From Paraflavitalea devenefica (GTDB taxonomy: Bacteria; Bacteroidota; Bacteroidia; Chitinophagales; Chitinophagaceae): a DNA stretch of 64,000 nt. The position numbers and the translations under genes were made by a program. Position 1 is the stretch's first letter. Each line of letters starts with the position of its first letter. Of this stretch, positions 16,644-25,077 are shown one piece after another. The stretch covers positions 1,178,001-1,242,000 of the forward strand of contig NZ_JAARML010000001.1 of the NCBI RefSeq assembly GCF_011759375.1, read 5' to 3'. The notes beneath the pieces were generated by a model, which was not told where the DNA came from, searched no databases, and saw only the letters and a list, made by a program, of their open reading frames with translations.

Positions 16644-18802
16644 AAGACTGCGTCAATATTACTACATTAAAACCTGCATTCCGCAAGCTGCGGGCTTATA
16701 CGTTCGACCCCTCCTTGTCGCTGAAGCTGGATACGAACGTGATCAATAATATTGTTTATAAGGTGCCCTGGGAACCGTTGCAACCGGGGCCGGTAGGAGA
16801 ATATATTGAGGTGGTGGATTTTGATCCGGCCAGTGGTTGTTTTTATAAACCGGTAAACCTGGATGATCCCTATACGCTGGCGCAGGATGGACTGGAGCCG
16901 GCAGAGAGTAACCCGCAGTTCCATCAGCAAATGGTGTATGCGGTATCTATGATCACGATTAAGAATTTTGAGCGGGCGCTGGGGCGCAGGATCTTATGGA
17001 GCCCTTACCGTGATAAGAGCGGTTATTCAGCAGGTTATGTGCAGCGGCTACGTATTTACCCGCATGCCCTGCGGGAAGCGAACGCGTATTATAGCCCGCA
17101 GAAGAAAGCGCTGCTGTTTGGTTATTTCAGTGCTGCACCCGACACGCCCAGTTTACTGATGCCCGGGGGTACTGTATTTACCTGCCTGAGCCATGATATT
17201 ATAGCGCATGAGATCACACACGCGTTGCTGGACGGTATGCACCGGCGTTATATTGAAGCAACGCATCCCGACTCCCTGGCCTTTCATGAAGCTTTTGCAG
17301 ATATTGTAGCGTTGTTCCAGCATTTTACTTTCCCGGAGGTATTGAAGGACCAGATTGCCCGTACGCGTGGCGACCTGGCCAGCCAAAACCTGCTTGGCCA
17401 ACTGGCCCAGGAGTTTGGCAAGGCCATTGGGCACTATGGCAGTTTGCGGGACGCTTTGGGAAAGATGAATGATAAGACCGGCAAATGGGAACCGCATGTA
17501 CCGGACCCGGCAGATTACCAGCGGATCATTGAACCTCATGAACGTGGCTCCATACTGGTGGCCACTATTTTTGATATGTTCAGTAATATTTACCGGCGTC
17601 GTGTGGCCGACCTGCTGCGCATTGCTACAGGAGGAACGGGTATGTTGTCGCCGGGTTCCTTACATCCTGACCTGGTGAACCGCATGGCGCAGGAAGCGAG
17701 TAAAACAGCCGGGCAGATCCTGAAGATCTGTATCCGGGCACTGGATTATTGTCCGCCCATGGATATCAATTTTGGTGATTACCTGCGGGCGATGATCACT
17801 TCTGATTATGACCTGGTAGAGGAAGATAACCTGGATTATCGCATTGCTATTATAGAAGCTTTCCAGCGCCGGGGCATTTTCCCGGACAATGTAAAGAATA
17901 TGAGCGTGGAAAGCCTGCTGTGCAAGGCGGAGGAAGAGGTGGGAGAGTTTGAGGGCCAGTTTACGAACCTGATCGAGTTTTTCAAATTGTTTAAGGAGAA
18001 GATCAGCTATATCACCAACCGGGAAGAGCTTTATAAGCTTACGAAGATCTTTATTACAGGAGGTAGTATCAGTGATCTGGGCGATAAAACGTTCCAAGCG
18101 CAGCAAACCAAAACGAAGAATCCTACTGACCGTATTATGGGACTTCATCAACGGCTGAATGTGCGGTTTATGGGAAAGGAGGCGGTGGAGCAATTCAGTA
18201 AGTTGACGGGCCTGCTCCTGGATGAGCGATTGATCGATGAGCAGGGTATTGGAAGATCAACAGGACAGAATACGCCCGGCGCGCCCAAGCTGGAAGTGCA
18301 TAATTTAAAGCTGGCCAGCCGTGTAGGCCCAAGCGGGAATGTGGTGAACCAGATACTGGTAACCCTTACGCAGCGGCGTGGCGTGGTATGTGAAACAGAT
18401 AAGTATGGTAATGTGGAAGTGAAAGGTTTTTTTGTGGCGGATGATCCGGAGAAAGGGTGGTATGCATTACCGGAAAAGGAAGGAGCAGCCCCTAAGAAAC
18501 AAAAGTATCCCGATAAAGAAGAAGGTTTAACGGGCGAGGGCAGTGAAAAGGTGTTGCCCAAAGGCTGGTTTATTTTCAGGGGCGGATGCACGTTGATCTT
18601 TGACCTGAATTATGCTTCCAGCAAGGACCAGGTAAAGCTGAAGTATGTTATTAAGAAGGATATTGATGATCATGAGCGCATGAAACGGCAATACAAGATG
18701 CTGTTTAATAATAATGATTTTTCCCTGAACGCCACTTATTTCGGAACGGCCTATGGCAACCTGGAAGCAGAACCATTTGCCATTATGCATAAAGTTTTAT
18801 GA
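16640..18802 (+). CDS. HEXXH zinc metalloprotease, M4/thermolysin-like
   Basis: A 720-residue protein; the ATG at 16640 overlaps the patatin stop (ATGA) and is preferred to an upstream TTG. HEITH at about 190-194, preceded by DIIA, and HEAFADIVALF at about 216-226 give the zinc ligands and third Glu of a gluzincin such as thermolysin. No signal peptide is visible, so it probably acts in the cytoplasm, unusual for this peptidase type. The C-terminal 250 residues after about residue 470 are unrecognised; they include a basic, Pro-rich linker near 615-640 and a beta-rich end. It is the middle gene of the patatin-protease-MBL unit. Confidence 0.85.
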   Translation: MKDCVNITTLKPAFRKLRAYTFDPSLSLKLDTNVINNIVYKVPWEPLQPGPVGEYIEVVDFDPASGCFYKPVNLDDPYTLAQDGLEPAESNPQFHQQMVYAVSMITIKNFERALGRRILWSPYRDKSGYSAGYVQRLRIYPHALREANAYYSPQKKALLFGYFSAAPDTPSLLMPGGTVFTCLSHDIIAHEITHALLDGMHRRYIEATHPDSLAFHEAFADIVALFQHFTFPEVLKDQIARTRGDLASQNLLGQLAQEFGKAIGHYGSLRDALGKMNDKTGKWEPHVPDPADYQRIIEPHERGSILVATIFDMFSNIYRRRVADLLRIATGGTGMLSPGSLHPDLVNRMAQEASKTAGQILKICIRALDYCPPMDINFGDYLRAMITSDYDLVEEDNLDYRIAIIEAFQRRGIFPDNVKNMSVESLLCKAEEEVGEFEGQFTNLIEFFKLFKEKISYITNREELYKLTKIFITGGSISDLGDKTFQAQQTKTKNPTDRIMGLHQRLNVRFMGKEAVEQFSKLTGLLLDERLIDEQGIGRSTGQNTPGAPKLEVHNLKLASRVGPSGNVVNQILVTLTQRRGVVCETDKYGNVEVKGFFVADDPEKGWYALPEKEGAAPKKQKYPDKEEGLTGEGSEKVLPKGWFIFRGGCTLIFDLNYASSKDQVKLKYVIKKDIDDHERMKRQYKMLFNNNDFSLNATYFGTAYGNLEAEPFAIMHKVL

Positions 18803-18809
18803 TGAGCTT

Positions 18810-20531
18810 ATGGCTACTGTAAAAAAAACGGTGAAGCGGGCGGCGCCTAAAAAGGTAGCCGCTACAGCAGTGAAGAAGAAAGCTGCTAAAAAATCGTCGC
18901 CGGCAAAGAAGGTTGCCCCGGCCGGTAAGGTAGATGGCGTGCGTGTGCGCATGTATTGCCATGGTTTTGGCGATTGCTTCCTGCTTAGTTTTATGAGCGG
19001 TGAAGAACCGGTGTACCGGATGCTGATTGACTGCGGCATGCTTACCGGTGACAGCAACCGCCTGAAGCAGGCTATTGAAAATATTAAGGAGGAATGTGGT
19101 GGTAAGCTAAATCTGGTGGTACAAACCCACCAACATAAGGACCATATTTCGGGATTTAACCTGCGTGATAAAGAGGATAAGTTACTATGGAATCAAATTG
19201 AAGTAGAGAATGTGTGGCTGGCCTGGACCGAAAATACCGGCCGGAATGGCGATGAGCTGGCGATCCAACTGAAGAAGAAACAAGAGAAGAAGAAGAAGGC
19301 ACTGGCCAAGGCTTTACAGTTGTATAATACTTCGATAGGGCAGACCGAGCACCGCACTATGATGAAGAAGGAGTACCGGGGTTCGGATTATTATGCGGCC
19401 CAGCAACGCTATGCTACCGCCCTGCAGCAGATCCTTGAGTTTTTTGATATCAATGAGCAGGATGTGGCCGGCCTGGCAGCGAATAACGGTGAGTTGGGAC
19501 TGACGATGAAGGAGGCAATGGATTATTTTATCAGCCGCAGCCGGGAAACGGGCAGTCCGGATATTAACTTCTGGAATCCGGGCGAACTGGCCGACGTTCG
19601 AACAACGGGATTGCCCGGGATTAATTTTTATTTCCTGGGGCCTCCCAAGGAGTATGACAAGCTGCGGATAATGGAAGACGCCGAGCATGTGGAGATGTAC
19701 CTGACGGAGATGGGCCTTTCGGATAATTTTTTTATGGCACTGGCCGATGGGGAGGATGCAGCCAGCAATGAAGCTTTATCGCCCTTTCACAAACGCTACC
19801 GGTGGCATAAAGAAGAGGTCACCAAAGAGCAGTTGGCGGATGCCGATAATGTGTGGAACCTTTATTATGATAAGAAGCATAACTGGCGCAGCATTGAAAC
19901 CGACTGGCTGCACAATGCCGGCGCCCTGGCGCTCAACCTGGACTCCTATACTAATAATACGAGCCTGGTGATTGCGATTGAACTGGAGGACAGTGAAAAG
20001 GTATTGTTGTTCCCGGCCGATGCGCAGATCGGCAACTGGCTTAGCTGGACTGAGCAGACAAGCCCTAACAATCCTGCGCCCCGCTTACAATGGCAGGTAG
20101 TAAAGAAGGGTAAGAAAGAAGTTGTTACTGCTGCCACATTACTGGAGCGTACGGTATTTTATAAGGTGGGACACCACGCGAGCCATAATGCCACGGCACG
20201 CAAACATGGCCTGGAACTGATGACGAGCGAGGAGCTGGTGGCCATGATCCCGGTGGATGAAGCGGTAGCTAAACGCCAGGGCAAGAAGGGGTGGAAGATG
20301 CCGGCAGAAGACTTGTATAAAAGGTTGCAGGAAAAAACGAGAAGCCGGATAATACGACTTGACAAAGGCAGCCTGCTGGCCAATGGTACGAAAGGCCTGC
20401 CAGATGGCGCCAGACCTAATAAACAACAACTACAGGATTTCAACAGTTGTTACCATGAATCTACTATTATTATTACTACAGAAGAAGGAACGAACAGGCC
20501 CCTGTTTGTTGAATACCTGGTAAAGGGATAG
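18810..20531 (+). CDS. Metallo-beta-lactamase-fold hydrolase with histone-like Lys/Ala tail
   Basis: A 573-residue protein. The start at 18810 lies 8 bases after the protease stop; an upstream in-frame ATG inside the protease gene is less likely. Residues 1-40 are Lys/Ala/Pro-rich like histone H1 tails. An MBL fold follows: CHGFGDCFLLSF at 50-61, MLIDCG and the metal motif THQHKDH at 106-112, with VGHHASHNAT near residue 450 as a further histidine motif, as in ComEC-like and other MBL hydrolases. A charged insertion (KKKQEKKKKALAKA, about 155-170) splits the domain. The DNA or nucleotide substrate suggested by the basic tail is inference. Confidence 0.85.
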   Translation: MATVKKTVKRAAPKKVAATAVKKKAAKKSSPAKKVAPAGKVDGVRVRMYCHGFGDCFLLSFMSGEEPVYRMLIDCGMLTGDSNRLKQAIENIKEECGGKLNLVVQTHQHKDHISGFNLRDKEDKLLWNQIEVENVWLAWTENTGRNGDELAIQLKKKQEKKKKALAKALQLYNTSIGQTEHRTMMKKEYRGSDYYAAQQRYATALQQILEFFDINEQDVAGLAANNGELGLTMKEAMDYFISRSRETGSPDINFWNPGELADVRTTGLPGINFYFLGPPKEYDKLRIMEDAEHVEMYLTEMGLSDNFFMALADGEDAASNEALSPFHKRYRWHKEEVTKEQLADADNVWNLYYDKKHNWRSIETDWLHNAGALALNLDSYTNNTSLVIAIELEDSEKVLLFPADAQIGNWLSWTEQTSPNNPAPRLQWQVVKKGKKEVVTAATLLERTVFYKVGHHASHNATARKHGLELMTSEELVAMIPVDEAVAKRQGKKGWKMPAEDLYKRLQEKTRSRIIRLDKGSLLANGTKGLPDGARPNKQQLQDFNSCYHESTIIITTEEGTNRPLFVEYLVKG

Positions 20532-20558
20532 GCAGTATTATTGCATATATTGCAAGAT

Positions 20559-21629
20559 ATGGAACAACCCGCAAGCCACTTTGCAGCAGGATCTCCCCGG
20601 AAGGCTGAACAGGTAGCATTTATCGTGTTTGTATGCTTTTTCTTCTCCCTGAAGGGTTTTGCCCAGACGGACAGTTCCAATAAGTTTGACCGGGATTATT
20701 ATGAATCTTATACTGATCTTATTACTTCGAGGCTGTATTTCTCCCAGAAGTATACCTCACTCCGCATCCGCGGATCGGAAAGGGTGCGGGACCTGCAATA
20801 CCGTCCTAATACGACCCTCAATTTTGGCGTAGGCGCCACGTATGGCTGGTTTACCCTGAACCTGGCGTATGGCTTTGATTTCCTTAACCGGGCAGACGAA
20901 ACAAAAGGGAAGACCCGCTATCTCGACCTGCAATCACATATTTACACGCGCAAGATGAGCATTGATCTGTTTGGCCAGTTTTACAAGGGGTTTTATGGAT
21001 ACCCCAAAAAGATGGCGCCACAGCAGGAAGATCAGTGGTATTTGCGGCCGGATATCCGGATGCGGCATTTTGGCGCGGCCGGCTATTATATTTATAACTG
21101 GAAGAAGTTTTCCCTGCGGAGCGCGATGCTGCAGAATGAATGGCAGAAGAGATCGGCTGGTACGTTGCTGATCGGCGGTGAGTTTTATTATGGTCAAACG
21201 AAGGGCGACAGCGCCCTGGTGCCCAGCGCAGTAGCAGACAATTATAAGCAGGCAGGTGTGACGAGGATCCGTTATTTTGATATTGGCCCTGGTGTGGGCT
21301 ATGCTTATACCGCTGTGCTGGAGCAACATTTTTTTGCGACGGGCAGTCTTACGATGAGCCTTCCGCTGAGCTTTCAGAAGCAATGGCGTGATGGTATTAA
21401 GGAAAGCCGGTTATCAGTAAGTCCGGATCTGCTTACGCGTATCGGCATTGGCTATAACAGCGACCGTTCTACTTTTAGTATTATGTGGGTTAACAGTACG
21501 GTGCAAACCAAAGGGAAACAAGGAGAGTATGCCATTCAGACCGGCAATGTGCGGTTGAATGCCGCCTACCGTTTTGAGCCCGGACCCAAGTTGAAGCGTA
21601 CCATCAAGATCTTTGATGTGGCACAGTGA
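20559..21629 (+). CDS. DUF4421 outer-membrane beta-barrel-like protein
   Basis: About 356 residues, starting at ATG 20559 (an upstream TTG is in frame). A signal peptide lies near residues 20-40 (VAFIVFVCFFFSLKGFAQ). The mature protein has alternating amphipathic strands such as NFGVGATYGWFTLNLAYGF and many aromatic residues, and matches the DUF4421 family of Bacteroidota, which are probably barrels in the outer membrane. It lies 27 bases after the MBL gene in the same direction, so it may share the transcript, but as an envelope protein it may not be a functional part of the hydrolase unit. Confidence 0.75.
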   Translation: MEQPASHFAAGSPRKAEQVAFIVFVCFFFSLKGFAQTDSSNKFDRDYYESYTDLITSRLYFSQKYTSLRIRGSERVRDLQYRPNTTLNFGVGATYGWFTLNLAYGFDFLNRADETKGKTRYLDLQSHIYTRKMSIDLFGQFYKGFYGYPKKMAPQQEDQWYLRPDIRMRHFGAAGYYIYNWKKFSLRSAMLQNEWQKRSAGTLLIGGEFYYGQTKGDSALVPSAVADNYKQAGVTRIRYFDIGPGVGYAYTAVLEQHFFATGSLTMSLPLSFQKQWRDGIKESRLSVSPDLLTRIGIGYNSDRSTFSIMWVNSTVQTKGKQGEYAIQTGNVRLNAAYRFEPGPKLKRTIKIFDVAQ

Positions 21630-21660
21630 GCGGCAGTCGGCAGTGTTGGCCGCCAGTAAA

Positions 21661-21692
21661 ATAGAAGACCCCTTCCGGAGAACGGGAAGGGG
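21661..21692. terminator. Hairpin between convergent genes
   Basis: ACCCCTTCC at about 21668 and GGAAGGGGT at about 21684 form a strong stem between the convergent DUF4421 gene and the 21734 gene. No T-run follows, so it may be a processing or protection hairpin rather than an intrinsic terminator. Confidence 0.4.
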
Positions 21693-21733
21693 TAATGATA
21701 ACATGCATATATGAGATTTTGTCATCATTTTCT

Positions 21734-22087
21734 TTACTGATGAAGGGCACTGGCCACCCATCCCTGGTTTTCTTTTGCCCGGGGTTGTTTTTCCCAGGCG
21801 AGTATGGCCGTTTCCAATACCCGTTTTAAATTCATTTTTACTTTTCTCCTGTTGAGGCGAAGCACTACGCCCTGTATTTTCTCCGTGTACACCACTACGT
21901 GGTCATTGTTATAAAAACGCACGGTGTATTGTTTGGGCGTGTTTACATTGGACTCTACGATCCAGTATCCTTTTTCAGATACCCAGCGCGGGGTGGCAGG
22001 GGCGGTTGATTCCTGGTCGTCCTGTGCAGTGGCTGTATGCAGCAATAACAGGCAGGAAATGGCAATGAGGTTGATGCATTTTTTCAT
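21734..22087 (-). CDS. Secreted hypothetical protein
   Basis: A 117-residue protein with a clear signal peptide (MKKCINLIAISCLLLLHTATAQ). The mature part has a beta-rich centre (GYWIVESNVN, YTVRFYNNDHVVVYTE) and a basic C-terminal helix. No domain is recognised. It is expressed alone; the 350 bases upstream carry two palindromic repeats and the terminator of the gene before it. Confidence 0.75.
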   Translation of the reverse strand: MKKCINLIAISCLLLLHTATAQDDQESTAPATPRWVSEKGYWIVESNVNTPKQYTVRFYNNDHVVVYTEKIQGVVLRLNRRKVKMNLKRVLETAILAWEKQPRAKENQGWVASALHQ

Positions 22088-22288
22088 GGCTAAATACTTA
22101 TACTTTTTAATGATGCTGTTACGGAGACAAAGTTACCCGTTGCTATTGCGTGGAATATGTAAAGTGGATTAACGGGCTTGCTGGTATGACAGATAACTGA
22201 AAGGGTGGGGAGATTGTCGACGAAGGATGTTTGTCGATGAAGAGGCGAGTGGTAAATGGCGAGTGGACGTTTGCTTCGATAGCTTAAT

Positions 22289-22327
22289 AAAAAAGGTGCG
22301 CCGCTTTTGAAGCGGCGCACCTTTTTT
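22289..22327 (-). terminator. Rho-independent terminator
   Basis: GGTGCGCCGCTT pairs with AAGCGGCGCACC around a short loop, flanked by A-runs and T-runs on both sides, so it can work in both directions. It serves the secreted-protein gene at 22442-23041, whose stop is about 115 bases away, and shields the next gene. Confidence 0.8.
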
Positions 22328-22343
22328 ATGCAAATTTGGGAAG

Positions 22344-22373
22344 CCGCAGTGTCCCCTACGGGAGACACTGCGG
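22344..22373. repeat. Palindromic repeat, CCGCAGTGTC family, copy 2
   Basis: The same 10-bp inverted repeat as 11424-11453, with centre CCCTACGGGA in place of CCCTCCGGGA. It is flanked by GCC-type bases and GGGAA in both copies. Confidence 0.85.
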
Positions 22374-22413
22374 GGAATTCCATTTAAGCATTGCTGAAAG
22401 CAATGAAATAGGA

Positions 22414-22437
22414 CTGCGAGACTGCAAGCCCTCGCAG
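22414..22437. repeat. CTGCGAG palindromic repeat, copy 1
   Basis: CTGCGAG and CTCGCAG arms around a ten-base centre containing CTGCAAG; it is followed by AGCG. Copy 2 lies at 37354-37376, with similarity extending about 12 bases to the left (GAAATAGG/GGAATAGG). A half-site is at 28051-28065. Confidence 0.75.
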
Positions 22438-22441
22438 AGCG

Positions 22442-23041
22442 TTATTCTAATTCTTTGAGCCAGGCCTGGGCTTCTTCGCGGGCGGCTTCTACGACTGCTT
22501 TGCCGGCGCGGAAACACATTTTCCATTGGCCGCTTTTGGCTTCGTATTCAGGATTGGCAAACATGCTGCCATTGAGCTGCGCATTGAAATCAACGCTAGC
22601 GGATGTGCTGAGAAATTCCTGCAGGCGTTGTTTGATGAGCTCATTGGCATTGGACGGGAATCTTTTTTCATCGTCGGCTTTGTTGAGCTGCTTATCGATG
22701 GCATTATCAATCATTTTCATGGGATTGGGAATACCCAGTTTCTTTTTCTTGTAGCCAAGCCGCTCATTCCTCCATTTGGTATATTTTTTCTGGAACTCGG
22801 ATGTCTTCGAATAGTCTTTGGCAAAGCGAATTAACTGGCGGGTGCCTGCTACTTTCAGATCCACCGGCAAGCCTTTGGCTTTTTTGATTACTTCATAGGA
22901 AGAGGAGATGAACCCACCACCAAATGAAGCAATGACATTTTCTTTCGCATCGTCTTCTGTAAAGCTGAGGTCGTCAAAAACGTTGGTCACAGTAGCGGCC
23001 ATTAATACGATGGCCAGCACCAATACACTTATTTGTTTCAT
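22442..23041 (-). CDS. Secreted hypothetical protein
   Basis: A 199-residue protein with a signal peptide (MKQISVLVLAIVLMAATVTN). The mature part is mainly helical and charged (SYEVIKKAKGLPVDL, KWRNERLGYKKKKLG), ending EEAQAWLKELE. No family or catalytic residues are recognised. It is monocistronic on the minus strand, with a terminator about 115 bases downstream. The region on its 5' side separates it from the divergent transposase gene. Confidence 0.7.
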   Translation of the reverse strand: MKQISVLVLAIVLMAATVTNVFDDLSFTEDDAKENVIASFGGGFISSSYEVIKKAKGLPVDLKVAGTRQLIRFAKDYSKTSEFQKKYTKWRNERLGYKKKKLGIPNPMKMIDNAIDKQLNKADDEKRFPSNANELIKQRLQEFLSTSASVDFNAQLNGSMFANPEYEAKSGQWKMCFRAGKAVVEAAREEAQAWLKELE

Positions 23042-23307
23042 GGCTAAAAAGTTGTTATCAGGTTAACGATTTCCCTGGTTGGTTGTTAAAATTATTTGCA
23101 AACGTACCGGATTATGGAAGGCGGGTCAATCGCACAAATATGTGAATTGCGAAAAGTGTTGAATTAGAGCCCCAAAGCGTTTAACAAAGGTTAAGTATTT
23201 GCTTTCTATTCCACAAACCGGGGTAAAACGAAATGGTATTTGTAATTTTAAGGTTACTATTCTAACTGGTTATCAGGGATTTCATTGTTTATTAAACCGA
23301 GCCCACT

Positions 23308-23904
23308 ATGAAGCAGGATGAAAAGAACAGTGTAACCAACCAGCATGCATGCCACTATCTTACTTTTAATACGGTGGACTGGGTGGATGTGTTTATCAAG
23401 CCCAGGTATAAGCAGCTTATTGCCAATACCCTGAATGAGTTTATTACGCTACGGGGATTAACGGTATTTGCCTGGTGCCTGATGACGAACCACCTGCACC
23501 TTTTACTACAAGCCAAGGATGGCACGGGACTATCTATGATCGAGCGCGATTTTAAGCGTGTTACCGCCACCCGCATCCTGGAAGCGATTGATATGGAACC
23601 TGAACTCCGGCGGGAATGGATGCTGGGGCGCTTTGAGCATAGCAGCCAGACCCTGAAGAAGATTGAAAAGTACCAGGTGTGGCAAAGCTGCAGTAACCCG
23701 GAATTCCTGGATTTTAAACAGCCAGCGAAGGTGAGACAATACCTGAATTATATTCATGAAAACCCGGTGCGCGACCGGATTGTTTATCTGCCGGAGGATT
23801 ATATGTACAGCTCAGCCGGCGATTATGCCGGCCGAAAGGGGCCGGTGCAGGTGACGGTGATTGACATGGAGGGGTTGATCAGGGGCGTGGTGAAGGGAAG
23901 GTGA
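23308..23904 (+). CDS. REP-associated tyrosine transposase (RAYT, Y1/IS200-like)
   Basis: A 198-residue single-domain HUH transposase. WCLMTNHLHLLLQAKDGTGLS at about 57-77 contains the metal-binding His-x-His at 62-64, and QYLNYIHENPVRDRIV at about 145-160 is the characteristic motif near the catalytic Tyr. RAYTs are immobile IS200/IS605 relatives that act on REP palindromes, and their genes are usually flanked by them. Here five inverted copies of GGTTCGTG lie directly after the stop codon (23910-23991), and other palindromic repeats occur in the window. The frame is intact, with all motifs present. Confidence 0.9.
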   Translation: MKQDEKNSVTNQHACHYLTFNTVDWVDVFIKPRYKQLIANTLNEFITLRGLTVFAWCLMTNHLHLLLQAKDGTGLSMIERDFKRVTATRILEAIDMEPELRREWMLGRFEHSSQTLKKIEKYQVWQSCSNPEFLDFKQPAKVRQYLNYIHENPVRDRIVYLPEDYMYSSAGDYAGRKGPVQVTVIDMEGLIRGVVKGR

Positions 23905-23909
23905 GCGTT

Positions 23910-23991
23910 GGTTCGTGGGGACACTAAGGGTTGGTTCGTGAGGACACGAACCAAGGCGGCGCGACACGAACCAAGGCAGAGGGCACGAACC
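23910..23991. repeat. GGTTCGTG inverted-repeat cluster (REP-like)
   Basis: GGTTCGTG occurs at 23910-23917 and 23933-23940, and its complement CACGAACC at 23945-23952, 23965-23972 and 23984-23991. The second and third copies form a tight palindrome with a four-base centre. It lies directly after the RAYT stop, where its own REP substrates would be expected. Confidence 0.85.
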
Positions 23992-24006
23992 AGGGCGCGC
24001 GGCGGC

Positions 24007-24360
24007 TTAGCTGATCGCTTCTTTGAGGGCCTGGACGGTCTTTTTATCATTCCCTATAAATATTTTGTTGTTGAGGATGGCTACGGGGCGTTTGAGAAAG
24101 GTGTATTCATCGAGGATGAAGTGGCGGTAATCTTTCTCGGTGAGGGATTTGTCTTTCAATCCTAATTCTTTGTATTTGAGGGCGCGCCTGCTGAAGAGCG
24201 CTTCATAGCTGCCGGCCATTTTCTTCATTTCATCAAGCTGGGCAGGCGTAATAGATTCTGTTTTAATGTCTTGCATAATAAACCCTGCTTTATCTACACC
24301 GGTTTCTTTAATGATGGCCTGGCAGGTGGTGCAATTTCCCAAGTGATAGAATTTCTTCAT
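24007..24360 (-). CDS. ArsC/Spx-like thioredoxin-fold protein
   Basis: A 117-residue protein starting MKKFYHLGNCTTCQAII; a longer upstream frame is not convincing. The CTTC pair near residues 10-13 and the later segments LFSRRALKYKELGL and FLKRPVAILNNKIFIGND match the ArsC/Spx family, where the cysteine pair is a redox site and RP is typical of the phosphate or arsenate pocket region. Members serve as arsenate reductases, Spx-type regulators or unknown oxidoreductases; there are no ars genes nearby, so arsenate reduction is not claimed. It converges on the RAYT repeat cluster. Confidence 0.8.
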   Translation of the reverse strand: MKKFYHLGNCTTCQAIIKETGVDKAGFIMQDIKTESITPAQLDEMKKMAGSYEALFSRRALKYKELGLKDKSLTEKDYRHFILDEYTFLKRPVAILNNKIFIGNDKKTVQALKEAIS

Positions 24361-24561
24361 ATATGTGTTTTTTGCCGGGAAGGCGGTAAGACGGTAAGGA
24401 TTTTTCTGGGTGCTTCCAAAAGTTGCTGTAAAGTTGTGCAAGTTAAATGATTAGGATTTTTAGCGCATTAGTAATGTTTAGATTAATTACAGGATTTCCC
24501 TGTGTAATATTTTCCGACATTCGCCGACCAATTAGTATCTTTTCGCTAAAACCACCCAAGT

Positions 24562-25077
24562 TTGCAGTCCAGGCCTGATCAAAATGAATTTATTGTGTTG
24601 GTCAACCAACATCGGGGCATGTTGTACAAGGTATGTAACCTGTATTGTTCATCAGAGTATGATAAACAGGACCTTTTCCAGGAAATCGTAATCCAGTTGT
24701 GGAAAGCCTATCCACGATTCCGGGGCGATTCCAAGTTTGGCACCTGGCTATACCGCATTGCATTGAATACCGCTATTTCTGACCTCCGTAAACAGAAGAA
24801 GCATATTCAAAGTGTAGAACCCGACCAGTTACCAACCGAGATACAGGATATTCAGTATAATAAAGACAAAGAAGAAAAATTACAACAGTTGTACAGAGCC
24901 ATTCATCAGCTTCCTGAAATTGAACGGGGTATTGTGATGCTGTACCTGGAGGACAAGAGTTATGAAGAGATGGAAGATATATTGGGTATTAACCAAAACA
25001 ACCTGCGGGTAAAGATGAACCGGATCAAGGAAAAATTACGTAAACTCACTAAAGTTGTAGAACATGGATTTGGATAA
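24562..25077 (+). CDS. ECF RNA polymerase sigma factor
   Basis: A 171-residue extracytoplasmic-function sigma factor. Region 2 covers about residues 10-75 (DLFQEIVIQLWKAYPRFRG, FGTWLYRIALN) and region 4 about 115-160 (LPEIERGIVMLYLEDKSYEEM, then the helix-turn-helix GINQNNLRVKMNRIKEKL). The start is the TTG at 24562; an ATG at 24584 is out of frame. It overlaps the next membrane-protein gene by 14 bases, so that protein is its probable partner. The transferred regulon is unknown. Confidence 0.9.
   Translation: MQSRPDQNEFIVLVNQHRGMLYKVCNLYCSSEYDKQDLFQEIVIQLWKAYPRFRGDSKFGTWLYRIALNTAISDLRKQKKHIQSVEPDQLPTEIQDIQYNKDKEEKLQQLYRAIHQLPEIERGIVMLYLEDKSYEEMEDILGINQNNLRVKMNRIKEKLRKLTKVVEHGFG

Larger units (their letters stand above)
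22088..22441. other. Repeat-rich intergenic region
   Basis: A 354-base gap containing, in order, CGTTTGCTTCGATA (22268-22281, shared with 33172-33185), a terminator (22289-22327), the CCGCAGTGTC palindrome (22344-22373) and the CTGCGAG palindrome (22414-22437). It lies about 900 bases from the REP-associated transposase. No gene is called. Confidence 0.6.

Noticed and set aside
15336..20531. Calling the patatin operon a CBASS system
   Set aside because: No CD-NTase, ubiquitin-like enzymes or HORMA/TRIP13 genes are present; patatin alone is not enough.
23910..23991. CRISPR-like array after the transposase
   Set aside because: The words alternate in orientation with irregular short gaps and no unique spacers of 25-40 bases; it is a REP-type cluster.
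24007..24360. Naming the ArsC-like gene an arsenate reductase
   Set aside because: No arsenic genes nearby, and the ArsC/Spx family includes regulators and unknown members.
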